DNA from: Halorubrum sp. 48-1-W
GTDB lineage: Archaea; Halobacteriota; Halobacteria; Halobacteriales; Haloferacaceae
NCBI RefSeq assembly: GCF_003287355.1
Contig: NZ_QMIM01000039.1
Location: 1-40,606, forward strand
DNA: 40,606 nt
Reading direction: 5' to 3'
Position numbers and translations under genes: made by a program. Under the pieces are notes generated by a model. That model was not told where the DNA came from. It made no database searches and saw only the letters and a list, made by a program, of their open reading frames with translations. Positions 6,989 to 14,580 of this stretch are shown here, one piece after another (positions within the stretch are counted from its first letter, which is position 1; every line of letters begins with the position of its first letter).

Positions 6989-8593
6989 ATGAAGGTACTC
7001 GTCACGGACCCGATCGCCGACTCGGGCCTCCGACGGCTCCGGGAGGCCGGCCACGAGGTGGAGACGGACTACGACGTCGAGGGCGAGGCGCTTTTGGACG
7101 CCGTCCGCGACGCCAACGCCCTGATCGTGCGGTCCGGGACCGCGGTCACGGAGGCCGTCTTCGAGGCTGCGAGCGAGCTCGTCATCGTCGGTCGCGCCGG
7201 CATCGGCGTCGACAACATCGACATCGACGCCGCGACCGACCACGGCGTCATCGTCGCCAACGCGCCCGAGGGGAACGTCCGGGCGGCCGCCGAACACACG
7301 GTCGCGATGACGTTCGCGGTCGCGCGTTCGATCCCGCAGGCACACGGGCGGCTGAAGGGCGGCGAGTGGGCGAAAGGCGAGTTCCTCGGCACGGAGCTCA
7401 ACAACAAGACCCTCGGGATCGTCGGGCTCGGGCGCGTCGGCCAGGAGGTCGCGAAGCGGCTCGACTCGCTCGGGATGGACATCGTCGTCTACGACCCGTA
7501 CATCTCCGAGGAGCGCGCGGCGCAGTTCGGCGCCGACCTCGTCGACGACCTCCACGAAACGCTCTCCCGCGCGGACGTGGCGACGGTCCACACCCCCCTC
7601 CTCCCCGAGACCGAGGGCATGATCGGCGAGGACGAGCTCGCCCAGCTGGAGGGCGGCTACCTGATCAACTGCGCCCGTGGCGGCATCGTCGACGAGGACG
7701 CGCTCGCGGCCGCCGTCGACGACGGCGTTATCGCGGGGGCCGCGCTCGACTCGTTCGCCGAGGAGCCGCTGCCCGACGACTCGCCGCTCCTCGACGTCGA
7801 GGACGTCGTCGTCACCCCGCATCTGGGCGCGTCGACGGAGGCCGCCCAGGAGAACGTCGCCGTCGACACCGCCGAGGCCGTGATCGCGGCGTTCGACGGC
7901 GAGCCGGTGCTCACCGCGCTCAACGCGCCGTCGGTCGACGAGACCGCGTTCCCGCGGATCGAGCCGTACATCGCCGTCGCCGAGACCGCCGGCAAGGTCG
8001 CTGCCCAGCTGCTCGACGGCCGGATCACGGGCGTCGAGGTGACCTACGAGGGCGACATCGCCGCCGAGGACGTCGAACTCGTCACGGCGTCGGCGCTGAA
8101 GGGCGTCTTCGAGCCGCTCGAGTGGCAGGTGAACGCGGTCAACGCCCCGCGGCTCGCCGAGGAGCGCGGCATCGAAGTCACGGAGTCGAAGACCCGCCAG
8201 ACCGAGGACTTCCAGAGCGTCGTGCGGGTCGCCGTTCACAACGGCGACGACTCCATCGCCGTCGAGGGGACCCTGTTCGCGGGCGAGGACCCGCGGATCG
8301 TCCGTATCGACGGCTTCCGGGTCGACGCCGTCCCCTACGGCCACATGCTCGTCGCACGCAACACCGACGAGCCGGGCGTCATCGGGCTCATCGGCACCGC
8401 CCTCGGCGACCACGACGTCAACATCGCGGGGATGTTCAACGCGCGTGAGACCCAGGGCGGCCAGGCACTGACCGTGTACAACCTCGATCAGCCGCTCCCC
8501 GAGGGGGCGATCGAGACCCTCCTCGCCGACGACCGGATCGTCGAGGTGACCGAGATCACCCTCGACGGCGCCGACGAACGGCACGCGGAGTAG
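6989..8593 (+). CDS. serA: D-3-phosphoglycerate dehydrogenase
   Basis: A 534-residue cytosolic enzyme that oxidises 3-phosphoglycerate with NAD+, the first step of serine synthesis. The long form is present: an N-terminal substrate domain, an NAD-binding Rossmann region with Gly-Leu-Gly-Arg-Val-Gly near residue 146, the catalytic Arg region Asn-Cys-Ala-Arg-Gly-Gly-Ile-Val-Asp-Glu near 228, and the catalytic His in Thr-Pro-His-Leu-Gly-Ala near 277. An intervening allosteric-substrate-binding-type domain (about 325-450) and a C-terminal ACT domain (about 455-530) follow. ACT domains commonly give serine feedback control. The ATG at 6989 (Met-Lys-Val-Leu-Val-Thr-Asp) has a TATA-like box at the right distance. 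The last codons lie in a 22-nt tandem duplication. Confidence 0.97.
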   Translation: MKVLVTDPIADSGLRRLREAGHEVETDYDVEGEALLDAVRDANALIVRSGTAVTEAVFEAASELVIVGRAGIGVDNIDIDAATDHGVIVANAPEGNVRAAAEHTVAMTFAVARSIPQAHGRLKGGEWAKGEFLGTELNNKTLGIVGLGRVGQEVAKRLDSLGMDIVVYDPYISEERAAQFGADLVDDLHETLSRADVATVHTPLLPETEGMIGEDELAQLEGGYLINCARGGIVDEDALAAAVDDGVIAGAALDSFAEEPLPDDSPLLDVEDVVVTPHLGASTEAAQENVAVDTAEAVIAAFDGEPVLTALNAPSVDETAFPRIEPYIAVAETAGKVAAQLLDGRITGVEVTYEGDIAAEDVELVTASALKGVFEPLEWQVNAVNAPRLAEERGIEVTESKTRQTEDFQSVVRVAVHNGDDSIAVEGTLFAGEDPRIVRIDGFRVDAVPYGHMLVARNTDEPGVIGLIGTALGDHDVNIAGMFNARETQGGQALTVYNLDQPLPEGAIETLLADDRIVEVTEITLDGADERHAE

Positions 8594-8625
8594 CGACGAA
8601 CGGCACGCGGAGTAGCGACGAACGG
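8572..8625 (+). repeat. 22-nt tandem repeat duplicating the serA 3' end and stop codon
   Basis: CGACGAACGGCACGCGGAGTAG occurs at 8572-8593 (ending with the serA stop) and again at 8594-8615, followed by a 10-nt partial copy. The second copy lies outside the gene. The 22-nt length is not a multiple of three. Confidence 0.9.
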
Positions 8626-8666
8626 CCACGTCGACTCGCGTGCGGACAGTTCTCACGGCACGTCGC

Positions 8667-8678
8667 GAAAACTTTAGA
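8667..8678 (+). promoter_or_regulatory. TATA-like box for topA
   Basis: An A-rich element followed by CTTTAGA (8672-8678) ends 25 nt before the topA ATG, fitting a leaderless archaeal promoter. Confidence 0.55.
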
Positions 8679-8703
8679 CGGGGGAACGGCCTACCTCGGG
8701 GCA

Positions 8704-11304
8704 ATGAGTCGCGGCCCCGAACTGATAATCACGGAGAAGGACAACGCCGCCCGGCGGATCGCCGAGATCCTGAGCGGCGGCTCCGCGACGGCGGAGCGGA
8801 AGAACGACGTCAACGTGTACAAGTGGGGCGGCAAGCGGTGTATCGGGCTGTCGGGCCACGTCGTCGGCGTGGACTTCCCGCCGGAGTACAGCGACTGGCG
8901 CGACGTCGAGCCCGTCGAGTTGATCGACGCGCCGGTCCGGAAGACCCCGACCCAGGAGGGGATCGTGAGCGCGCTCCGGACGCTCGCGCGGAACGCCTCG
9001 CGGGTCACCGTCGCCACCGACTACGACCGCGAGGGGGAGCTGATCGGCAAGGAGGCCTACGAGCTGGTTCGCGAGGTGAACGAGGACGCGCCGATCGACC
9101 GCGTCAGGTTCTCCTCGATCACTGAAAACGAGGTGAAGGCGGCGTTCGCGGACCCCGACGACCTCGACTTCGATCTGGCGGCCGCCGGCGAGGCCCGCCA
9201 GGTGATCGACCTGACGTGGGGGGCGGCGCTCACGCGCTTCCTCTCGCTTTCGGCCCGCCAGCTCGGCAACGACTTCATCTCGGTCGGCCGGGTCCAGGGG
9301 CCGACGCTCAAGCTGATCGTCGACCGCGAGCGCGAGATCCGCGCGTTCGACCCGGAGGCGTACTGGGAGCTGTTCGGCGACCTCTCGAAGGCCGGCGGCG
9401 ACCCCTTCGAGGCGCAGTACTTCTTCGAGAACGACGCCGGCAACGAGGCCGAACGCGTCTGGGACGGGGGCGTCGCCGACACGCTCACCGAGGCGCTCGC
9501 GGCCGCGGACGACGTGGTCGTCGACGACGTCCGCCGGCGGACGCGGACGGACGAGCCGCCGACCCCGTTCAACACGACCGCGTACATCCGGGCGGCGGGG
9601 TCGCTCGGCTACTCCGCCCAGCGGGCGATGTCGATCGCCGAGGAGCTGTACACCGCCGGCTACGTCACCTACCCGCGGACCGACAACACGGTGTATCCCG
9701 ACGACCTCGACCCCCGCGAACTGCTCGAGGAGCTGTCGGGCGACGCGGCGTTCGGCGACGACGCAGCGAGCCTCCTCGAACGCGAGGACGGCGACATCGA
9801 GCCGACCGAGGGCGACGAGGAGACCACCGACCACCCGCCGATCCACCCGACCGGGGACCTCCCCGGCGCGTCCGACCTCTCCGACGACGAGCGGGAGGTA
9901 TACGAGCTGATCGTCCGGCGCTTCCTCGCGACCTGCGCGCCGGCCGCCGAGTGGGAGCGGCTGCGCGTCGTCGCGCTCGCGAACGGCGAGGCGACGGCGA
10001 TCGCGGACGAGGCCGACCCGTTCGCTGCGCTCCGGACCCCCGAGGACGCGGAGGGAACCCCGGAGCTGGCCGCCGACGGCGGGCTCCGGCTGAAGGCGAA
10101 CGGCAAGCGGCTGCTCGAGGCCGGCTACCACGAGGTGTACCCCTACCGCTCCAGCGACGAGCGGATCGTCCCGGACGTCGAGGTCGGCGAGACCCTGGCG
10201 CTCTCTGGTCGGCGGACGGATGCCAAGGAGACCCAGCCGCCCCGCCGGTACGGGCAGTCGCGGCTGATAGAGGAGATGGAGAAACGCGGCGTGGGGACGA
10301 AGGCGACCAGACACCGGACCCTCGAGAAGCTGTACGACCGCGGCTACGTCGAGGGCGACCCGCCGCGGCCGACCCGGCTGGCCGAGTCGGTCGTCGAGGC
10401 TGCGGAGGGGTTCGCGGAACACGTCGTGAGCGAGGAGATGACCGCCCAGCTCGAACGCGACATGCAGGCGATCTCCGCGGGCGAGAAGGGGTACGACGAG
10501 GTGACTGCCGCCTCCCGAGAGCTGCTCGACCGCGTCTTCGAGGACCTCACCGAGTCGCGCGAGGCGATCGGCGACCAGCTCCAGGAGTCGCTGAAGGCGG
10601 ACAAGACGCTCGGCCCGTGTCCGGAGTGCGGCTCGGACCTCCTCGTCAGGCAGTCGCGGGCGGGCTCGTACTTCGTCGGCTGTGACGGCTACCCCGACTG
10701 CGAGTACACCCTCCCGCTACCCTCGACCGGGAAGCCGCTCATCCTCGAGGAGCGCTGTGAGGACCACGACCTCCACCACGTGAAGATGCTCGCGGGACGG
10801 AAGACGTTCGTCCACGGCTGCCCCCGCTGCAAGGCGGACGAGGCCGACGAGGCCGAAGACGAGGTGATCGGCGCGTGTCCCGACTGCGGGACGGAACACG
10901 GCGGGGAGCTCGCGATAAAGCGGCTCCGCTCCGGCTCCCGACTGGTCGGCTGTACGCGATACCCCGACTGCGACTACTCGCTGCCGTTACCCCGCCGCGG
11001 CGAGATCGAGGTGACGGCGGAGACCTGCGAGGAACACGACCTCCCGCACCTCCGGGTCCACTCCGGCGACGAGCCGTGGGAACTCGGCTGTCCGATCTGT
11101 AACTACCGGGAGTTCCGCGCGCGCGAGGAGGGGTCGGAGCTCCAGACCGTCGAAGGGATCGGCGAGAAGACCGCCGAGAAGCTCGAGGGGGCCGGGATAA
11201 CCGGCGTCGACGAACTCAAATCGGCCGACCCCGACGACCTCGCCGGAAGCGTCGACGGCGTTGGGCCCGACACCGTCCGCGACTGGCAGGCGAAGGCGGA
11301 CTGA
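8704..11304 (+). CDS. topA: DNA topoisomerase I (type IA)
   Basis: An 866-residue enzyme that relaxes negatively supercoiled DNA through a 5'-phosphotyrosine intermediate. The TOPRIM domain is N-terminal, with Ile-Thr-Glu-Lys-Asp-Asn-Ala and the metal-binding Asp-Tyr-Asp-Arg-Glu-Gly-Glu near residue 107. The catalytic Tyr323 sits in Gly-Tyr-Val-Thr-Tyr-Pro-Arg-Thr-Asp. The region from about 639 holds four cysteine modules (CPEC/CDGYPDC, C/CPRC, CPDC/CTRYPDC, C/CPIC), matching topoisomerase zinc fingers. A helix-hairpin-helix segment (about 812-866, Gly-Ile-Gly-Glu-Lys-Thr) ends the protein; this extra DNA-binding tail is common in haloarchaea. The ATG at 8704 follows a good TATA-like box. Confidence 0.97.
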   Translation: MSRGPELIITEKDNAARRIAEILSGGSATAERKNDVNVYKWGGKRCIGLSGHVVGVDFPPEYSDWRDVEPVELIDAPVRKTPTQEGIVSALRTLARNASRVTVATDYDREGELIGKEAYELVREVNEDAPIDRVRFSSITENEVKAAFADPDDLDFDLAAAGEARQVIDLTWGAALTRFLSLSARQLGNDFISVGRVQGPTLKLIVDREREIRAFDPEAYWELFGDLSKAGGDPFEAQYFFENDAGNEAERVWDGGVADTLTEALAAADDVVVDDVRRRTRTDEPPTPFNTTAYIRAAGSLGYSAQRAMSIAEELYTAGYVTYPRTDNTVYPDDLDPRELLEELSGDAAFGDDAASLLEREDGDIEPTEGDEETTDHPPIHPTGDLPGASDLSDDEREVYELIVRRFLATCAPAAEWERLRVVALANGEATAIADEADPFAALRTPEDAEGTPELAADGGLRLKANGKRLLEAGYHEVYPYRSSDERIVPDVEVGETLALSGRRTDAKETQPPRRYGQSRLIEEMEKRGVGTKATRHRTLEKLYDRGYVEGDPPRPTRLAESVVEAAEGFAEHVVSEEMTAQLERDMQAISAGEKGYDEVTAASRELLDRVFEDLTESREAIGDQLQESLKADKTLGPCPECGSDLLVRQSRAGSYFVGCDGYPDCEYTLPLPSTGKPLILEERCEDHDLHHVKMLAGRKTFVHGCPRCKADEADEAEDEVIGACPDCGTEHGGELAIKRLRSGSRLVGCTRYPDCDYSLPLPRRGEIEVTAETCEEHDLPHLRVHSGDEPWELGCPICNYREFRAREEGSELQTVEGIGEKTAEKLEGAGITGVDELKSADPDDLAGSVDGVGPDTVRDWQAKAD

Positions 11305-11385
11305 TCGGGGCGGTCGAAGCCGACGGCGGCGGATCCGGCGAGAACGACCGGAAACCGGCGTGTCGAACCGGCTGTCCCGGCGAAC

Positions 11386-11394
11386 ACGTATATG
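11386..11394 (+). promoter_or_regulatory. TATA-like box for the PAS histidine kinase gene
   Basis: ACGTATATG lies about 30 nt upstream of the ATG at 11424, the only AT-rich hexamer in the spacer after topA. Confidence 0.45.
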
Positions 11395-11423
11395 CGTCCG
11401 AGGACGTACACGTTGACGAACCG

Positions 11424-12887
11424 ATGTCCCACGAGAACGACGGCGGCCGGTCGAACGTCGAGGGGACGACGGACGGCGACCCCGTCGCGATCGTCCGGTC
11501 GTTCGTCGAAGCGATCCCGGCTGCGGCGTTCGCCTGCGACACGGACACGCTCGCGATACGCGCCGCCAACGACGCCGCCGCCAGCCTCCTCGGTCGGGAG
11601 CGTTCGGCGCTCACCCTCGTCGGGCTTCCGGACCTCGTCGAATCCGGGACGACCACGGCGGGCGACCGCCTTCGCGAGACGTTCGCGGGGTTCGATACGG
11701 GACGGGCCGACGGGGAGCCCGTCGTCGCGGAGGTCGACGTCGTCGCGACCGAGGGGACACGGCGACTCGAACTCCGGGCGCACACGACGGCGCTCGCCGG
11801 ACGGGAGTGGCTTATCACGGTCGCGACCGACGTCACGGCTCGGGTACGCGCCGAACGGGAAGGGACGGCGCGGTCCCGGACCCTCGATGCCGTCGCGTCG
11901 GCGGTCCCGATGGCGCTGTTCCGGTGTGACGCCGGGGGAACGATCCGCCGATGGAACGGGCAGGCGATCGAGGACGGCGGATACGACGCTGCGGGCCTCT
12001 CCGGGCTCGACCTCGTCGACCTGTTCGACGGTACCGATCGGTCGGTCGTCGCCGAAAGCCTGACACGCGTGTACGAGTCGGGAACCGTCGCCGAGTGCGA
12101 GCCGACGCTCGTGACGCGCTCCGGCGAGGAGGTTCCCTACCGGTTGACGATCGGGCCGGTGACGGACGGCGAGACGGTCGTCGGCGCGGTCGTGCTCGGG
12201 GAGGACCTGACGAACGAGGCCGTCCGCGAGGAACGGCTCGCGGTGTTGACCCGCGTGCTCAGACACAACTTCCGGAACGAACTCAACGTCGTGAGCGGGT
12301 TCTCGGAGGTAGCCCGGAGCGCGGTCGATGACCCCGAGGTGGCGGCACAGCTCGACCGCGTGGTCGAGACGGCGGACCGGCTGCTCCGCCTCGGCGAGAC
12401 CGCCCGGGCGGTCGAGCGGTTCCTCGCCGAGCGACCGGAGCCCGAGCCGCTCCCGCTGGCGTGGGTAGTGTCGTCCGCACTCGAATCGCTTCCCGTACGG
12501 CTCCGCGAGTCCGCCGACGTCGACGTCGACGTCCCGCCCGGGGTCACCGTCTCCGGGGTCGACCGGCTGCCGGACGCGGTCGCCGAGCTCCTCGACAACG
12601 CGATCCGCCACGACGACGCCGACCGGCCGAGCGTTCGCGTCTCGGCAGTGGAGCTCCCGAGCGAGTCGTGGGTCTCGCTCGTCGTCGTCGACGACGGCCC
12701 GGGGATACCCCCCGCCGAACGCGCCGTGCTCACCGGCGAGGAGACGCCGTTGAAACACACGAGCGGTCTCGGGCTGTGGTACGTCCACTGGGTCGTCACG
12801 GCCGGCGGCGGCCACCTGGACATCACGGAGAACACTGACGGCGGGAGCCGGATCGAGCTCAACCTCCGGATTCCGGAGGAGAGGTGA
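11424..12887 (+). CDS. PAS-domain sensor histidine kinase, soluble
   Basis: A 487-residue protein with no membrane segment. Two PAS-like sensor domains occupy about 22-142 and 152-268. The dimerisation/phosphoacceptor region has the haloarchaeal pattern Leu-Arg-His-Asn-Phe-Arg-Asn-Glu-Leu-Asn, with His281 the likely phosphorylated residue. The C-terminal ATP-binding domain shows the N box (Glu-Leu-Leu-Asp-Asn-Ala-Ile-Arg-His), G1 box (Val-Asp-Asp-Gly-Pro-Gly-Ile-Pro) and G2 box (Ser-Gly-Leu-Gly-Leu-Trp). No response regulator or receiver domain lies nearby, as is usual for these orphan kinases. The input signal cannot be read from the sequence. Confidence 0.92.
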   Translation: MSHENDGGRSNVEGTTDGDPVAIVRSFVEAIPAAAFACDTDTLAIRAANDAAASLLGRERSALTLVGLPDLVESGTTTAGDRLRETFAGFDTGRADGEPVVAEVDVVATEGTRRLELRAHTTALAGREWLITVATDVTARVRAEREGTARSRTLDAVASAVPMALFRCDAGGTIRRWNGQAIEDGGYDAAGLSGLDLVDLFDGTDRSVVAESLTRVYESGTVAECEPTLVTRSGEEVPYRLTIGPVTDGETVVGAVVLGEDLTNEAVREERLAVLTRVLRHNFRNELNVVSGFSEVARSAVDDPEVAAQLDRVVETADRLLRLGETARAVERFLAERPEPEPLPLAWVVSSALESLPVRLRESADVDVDVPPGVTVSGVDRLPDAVAELLDNAIRHDDADRPSVRVSAVELPSESWVSLVVVDDGPGIPPAERAVLTGEETPLKHTSGLGLWYVHWVVTAGGGHLDITENTDGGSRIELNLRIPEER

Positions 12888-12938
12888 CGCCGGCGTGGCT
12901 CCGGCGACACCGGCGACGCGCCACGGCCGACAGCGGAC

Positions 12939-13301
12939 TCACTCCCCGAGGACGACCTCGTCGCCGACCGCGATCCCGTCGGCCGCCCCCGCGGGCAGCT
13001 CGAGGACGGTATCCGCCTCCCCGCGGGCGAGCCCGACGAACGGCGCGAGCCGCTCCACCCTCGTCACCTCCCGGTCGACGAGCCAGACCGCGTCTATCGC
13101 GAACGGGACGAAGAGCATGTGGAGCCACCGCGTCCCCACGTCCTCGAAGGGGAAGACGAGCGCGTAGTCGTCGGGGATCGACCGGCGGAACATCAGCCCA
13201 CGCGCCTGCGTGAACCACGAGCGCGCGACGTCGACGTCGCTCGCGAGGGTCCGTTCGTCGGTCGAGGCCGGATCTCGCTCGGGCCGGTGGACGAGTCGCA
13301 C
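12939..13301 (-). CDS. DUF192 family protein
   Basis: A 120-residue protein matching DUF192. The characteristic run Ala-Arg-Gly-Leu-Met-Phe-Arg is followed by Leu-Val-Phe-Pro-Phe, His-Met-Leu-Phe-Val-Pro-Phe-Ala-Ile-Asp and a C-terminal Val-Leu-Glu-Leu-Pro-Ala-Gly. The function is unknown. The start is a choice between a TTG at 13328 and a GTG at 13301; I prefer the GTG because a TATA-like box (13326-13334) lies right over the TTG, about 25 nt upstream of the GTG. Most relatives carry a signal or membrane anchor; none is evident here, so it may be cytosolic. It ends 51 nt from the convergent kinase gene. Confidence 0.85.
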   Translation of the reverse strand: MRLVHRPERDPASTDERTLASDVDVARSWFTQARGLMFRRSIPDDYALVFPFEDVGTRWLHMLFVPFAIDAVWLVDREVTRVERLAPFVGLARGEADTVLELPAGAADGIAVGDEVVLGE

Positions 13302-13325
13302 GTGGACCCCGTCGGCGTCGGTCGA

Positions 13326-13334
13326 CAAATAGCC
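13326..13334 (-). promoter_or_regulatory. TATA-like box for the DUF192 gene
   Basis: On the minus strand GCTATTTGT lies about 25 nt before the GTG start at 13301, favouring that start over the TTG inside the box. Confidence 0.45.
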
Positions 13335-13356
13335 CGGTGGGTCGGGGCGTGGCCTA

Positions 13357-14409
13357 CTACGACGACTCGATCAAGAGCGGGTCGTCGTCCGGGACCGCCA
13401 TGTCGAAGAGCGCGTCGTTCTCGTAGACCGCGGCGCGCTCGTGGCGGCTGAGGACGTAGCCGTCGCGCTCGGCGGCGACCTCTGTCTTCACCTCGCCGTG
13501 GGCGTCGACGACCTCGGCGACGACCTCGCCCGCCTCGACGAACTCGCCCTCCGTCGCCCGGTAGCGGACGATCCCCGCGACGTCCGTGTGCGGGCCGTCG
13601 AACCGGCGGAGCTGGCCGTCGGTGTCGAACTCGAACTCCGGGTGCCGGTCGGCGGGTTCCTCGACCATCTCGAGCGCGTGGAGGACGTTCCACACGCCGT
13701 CGACGGCCGCCTCGGCGACGTCGCGTTCGACGACGAGCCGGCCGCCGAGCTCCGGGGTGAACGCGGGAATGCCGTCGGCGACGGCTGACCCGGTGAGCGA
13801 GTGCTGGAGGTCGCGTGTCTCGGTCTCGCCCGGCGGATACTGGTTGACGACCGGCATGCCGAACGCCTCGGTCAGCTCGACGAGCCGGTCGCGGAGGACC
13901 GCCGCGTCGGACACGCTCCGGTCCTCGCCGTAGGGCACCCGCGGCTGGATCGTGTACGGGTGCGTCGCCACCCACGCGGTGTGTAACGCGAGGATCGCGT
14001 CGGCGGTCTCGCGTATGTCCTCGTAGATCCGCTCGCAGACCACCTGCTGGACGCGCGGCGGTGACTCCGAGCCGTCGTCGTCGCGGCCGAAGTAGCGGTT
14101 CGGGTCGTCCCCGTGGTAGTAGGCAGCCCGCGAGTTGGTCCGGAACCCCGCGGGGTTCATCACCGGGAGACAGACGACCGCGCCCGCGAGCTCGGCGACG
14201 TCGACCCGATCGGCGACGTCGTGGGTCACGGCCATCCCGGTCGGTTCGTCGCCGTGGATCGTCCCCGTCACCCACACGACCGGACCGGGTTCCGCGCCGT
14301 TGAGGACCGTCACCGGGAGGTCCTCGGACCCGCCGACGGGGAGCTCCGTGACCGTCCGGTAGCCGGTCGCCGCCTCGCCCGGGTCGGCGTCGGCCGTGCC
14401 AACCTTCAT
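13357..14409 (-). CDS. Succinylglutamate desuccinylase/aspartoacylase-family zinc hydrolase
   Basis: A 350-residue enzyme of the AstE/AspA branch of the M14 carboxypeptidase superfamily, which removes acyl groups from amino acids. Zinc ligands appear as His52-Gly-Asp-Glu55 in the context Gly-Thr-Ile-His-Gly-Asp-Glu-Pro-Thr-Gly, plus His143 in Leu-Ala-Leu-His-Thr-Ala. Substrate-site residues include Met-Asn-Pro-Ala-Gly-Phe-Arg and Asn-Arg-Tyr-Phe. A lipoyl-like beta barrel (Gly-Glu-Val-Val-Ala-Glu-Val and following) forms the C-terminal part. The start at 14409 is supported by GGGAGGAA 5-9 nt upstream, a strong ribosome-binding site unusual in this window. The exact substrate is unknown. Confidence 0.9.
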   Translation of the reverse strand: MKVGTADADPGEAATGYRTVTELPVGGSEDLPVTVLNGAEPGPVVWVTGTIHGDEPTGMAVTHDVADRVDVAELAGAVVCLPVMNPAGFRTNSRAAYYHGDDPNRYFGRDDDGSESPPRVQQVVCERIYEDIRETADAILALHTAWVATHPYTIQPRVPYGEDRSVSDAAVLRDRLVELTEAFGMPVVNQYPPGETETRDLQHSLTGSAVADGIPAFTPELGGRLVVERDVAEAAVDGVWNVLHALEMVEEPADRHPEFEFDTDGQLRRFDGPHTDVAGIVRYRATEGEFVEAGEVVAEVVDAHGEVKTEVAAERDGYVLSRHERAAVYENDALFDMAVPDDDPLLIESS

Positions 14410-14412
14410 CGG

Positions 14413-14423
14413 TTCCTCCCGCC
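14413..14423 (-). promoter_or_regulatory. Strong Shine-Dalgarno site deciding the start at 14409
   Basis: The minus strand reads GGGAGGAACCG directly before the ATG, with the GGAGG core five bases from the start. Most genes here appear leaderless, so this gene is probably translated from a leadered mRNA. Confidence 0.6.
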
Positions 14424-14433
14424 GGTTCGTACG

Positions 14434-14487
14434 CGTCCGTCGTCTCGCGAACGTCGGTCGCCTCGCGGACATCCGTCGTCTCGGCGT
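14434..14487. repeat. Imperfect 18-nt tandem repeat x3
   Basis: Units at 14434-14451, 14452-14469 and 14470-14487 resemble CGTCCGTCGTCTCGCGAA with a few mismatches each. They lie in the spacer just upstream of the zinc hydrolase gene. Confidence 0.6.
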
Positions 14488-14580
14488 GTCATCACGCGAG
14501 ATCCGAGTGGCCCCGACGACATCAGTCTACGTGCTCCGGCGACCGGGAAGGAACGTGACGCGTCGGGTGTCGGGACCCCG

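Noticed and set aside
13302-13328. A TTG start for the DUF192 protein, giving nine more residues.
   Set aside because: The TTG lies inside a TATA-like box that is correctly spaced for the GTG at 13301.
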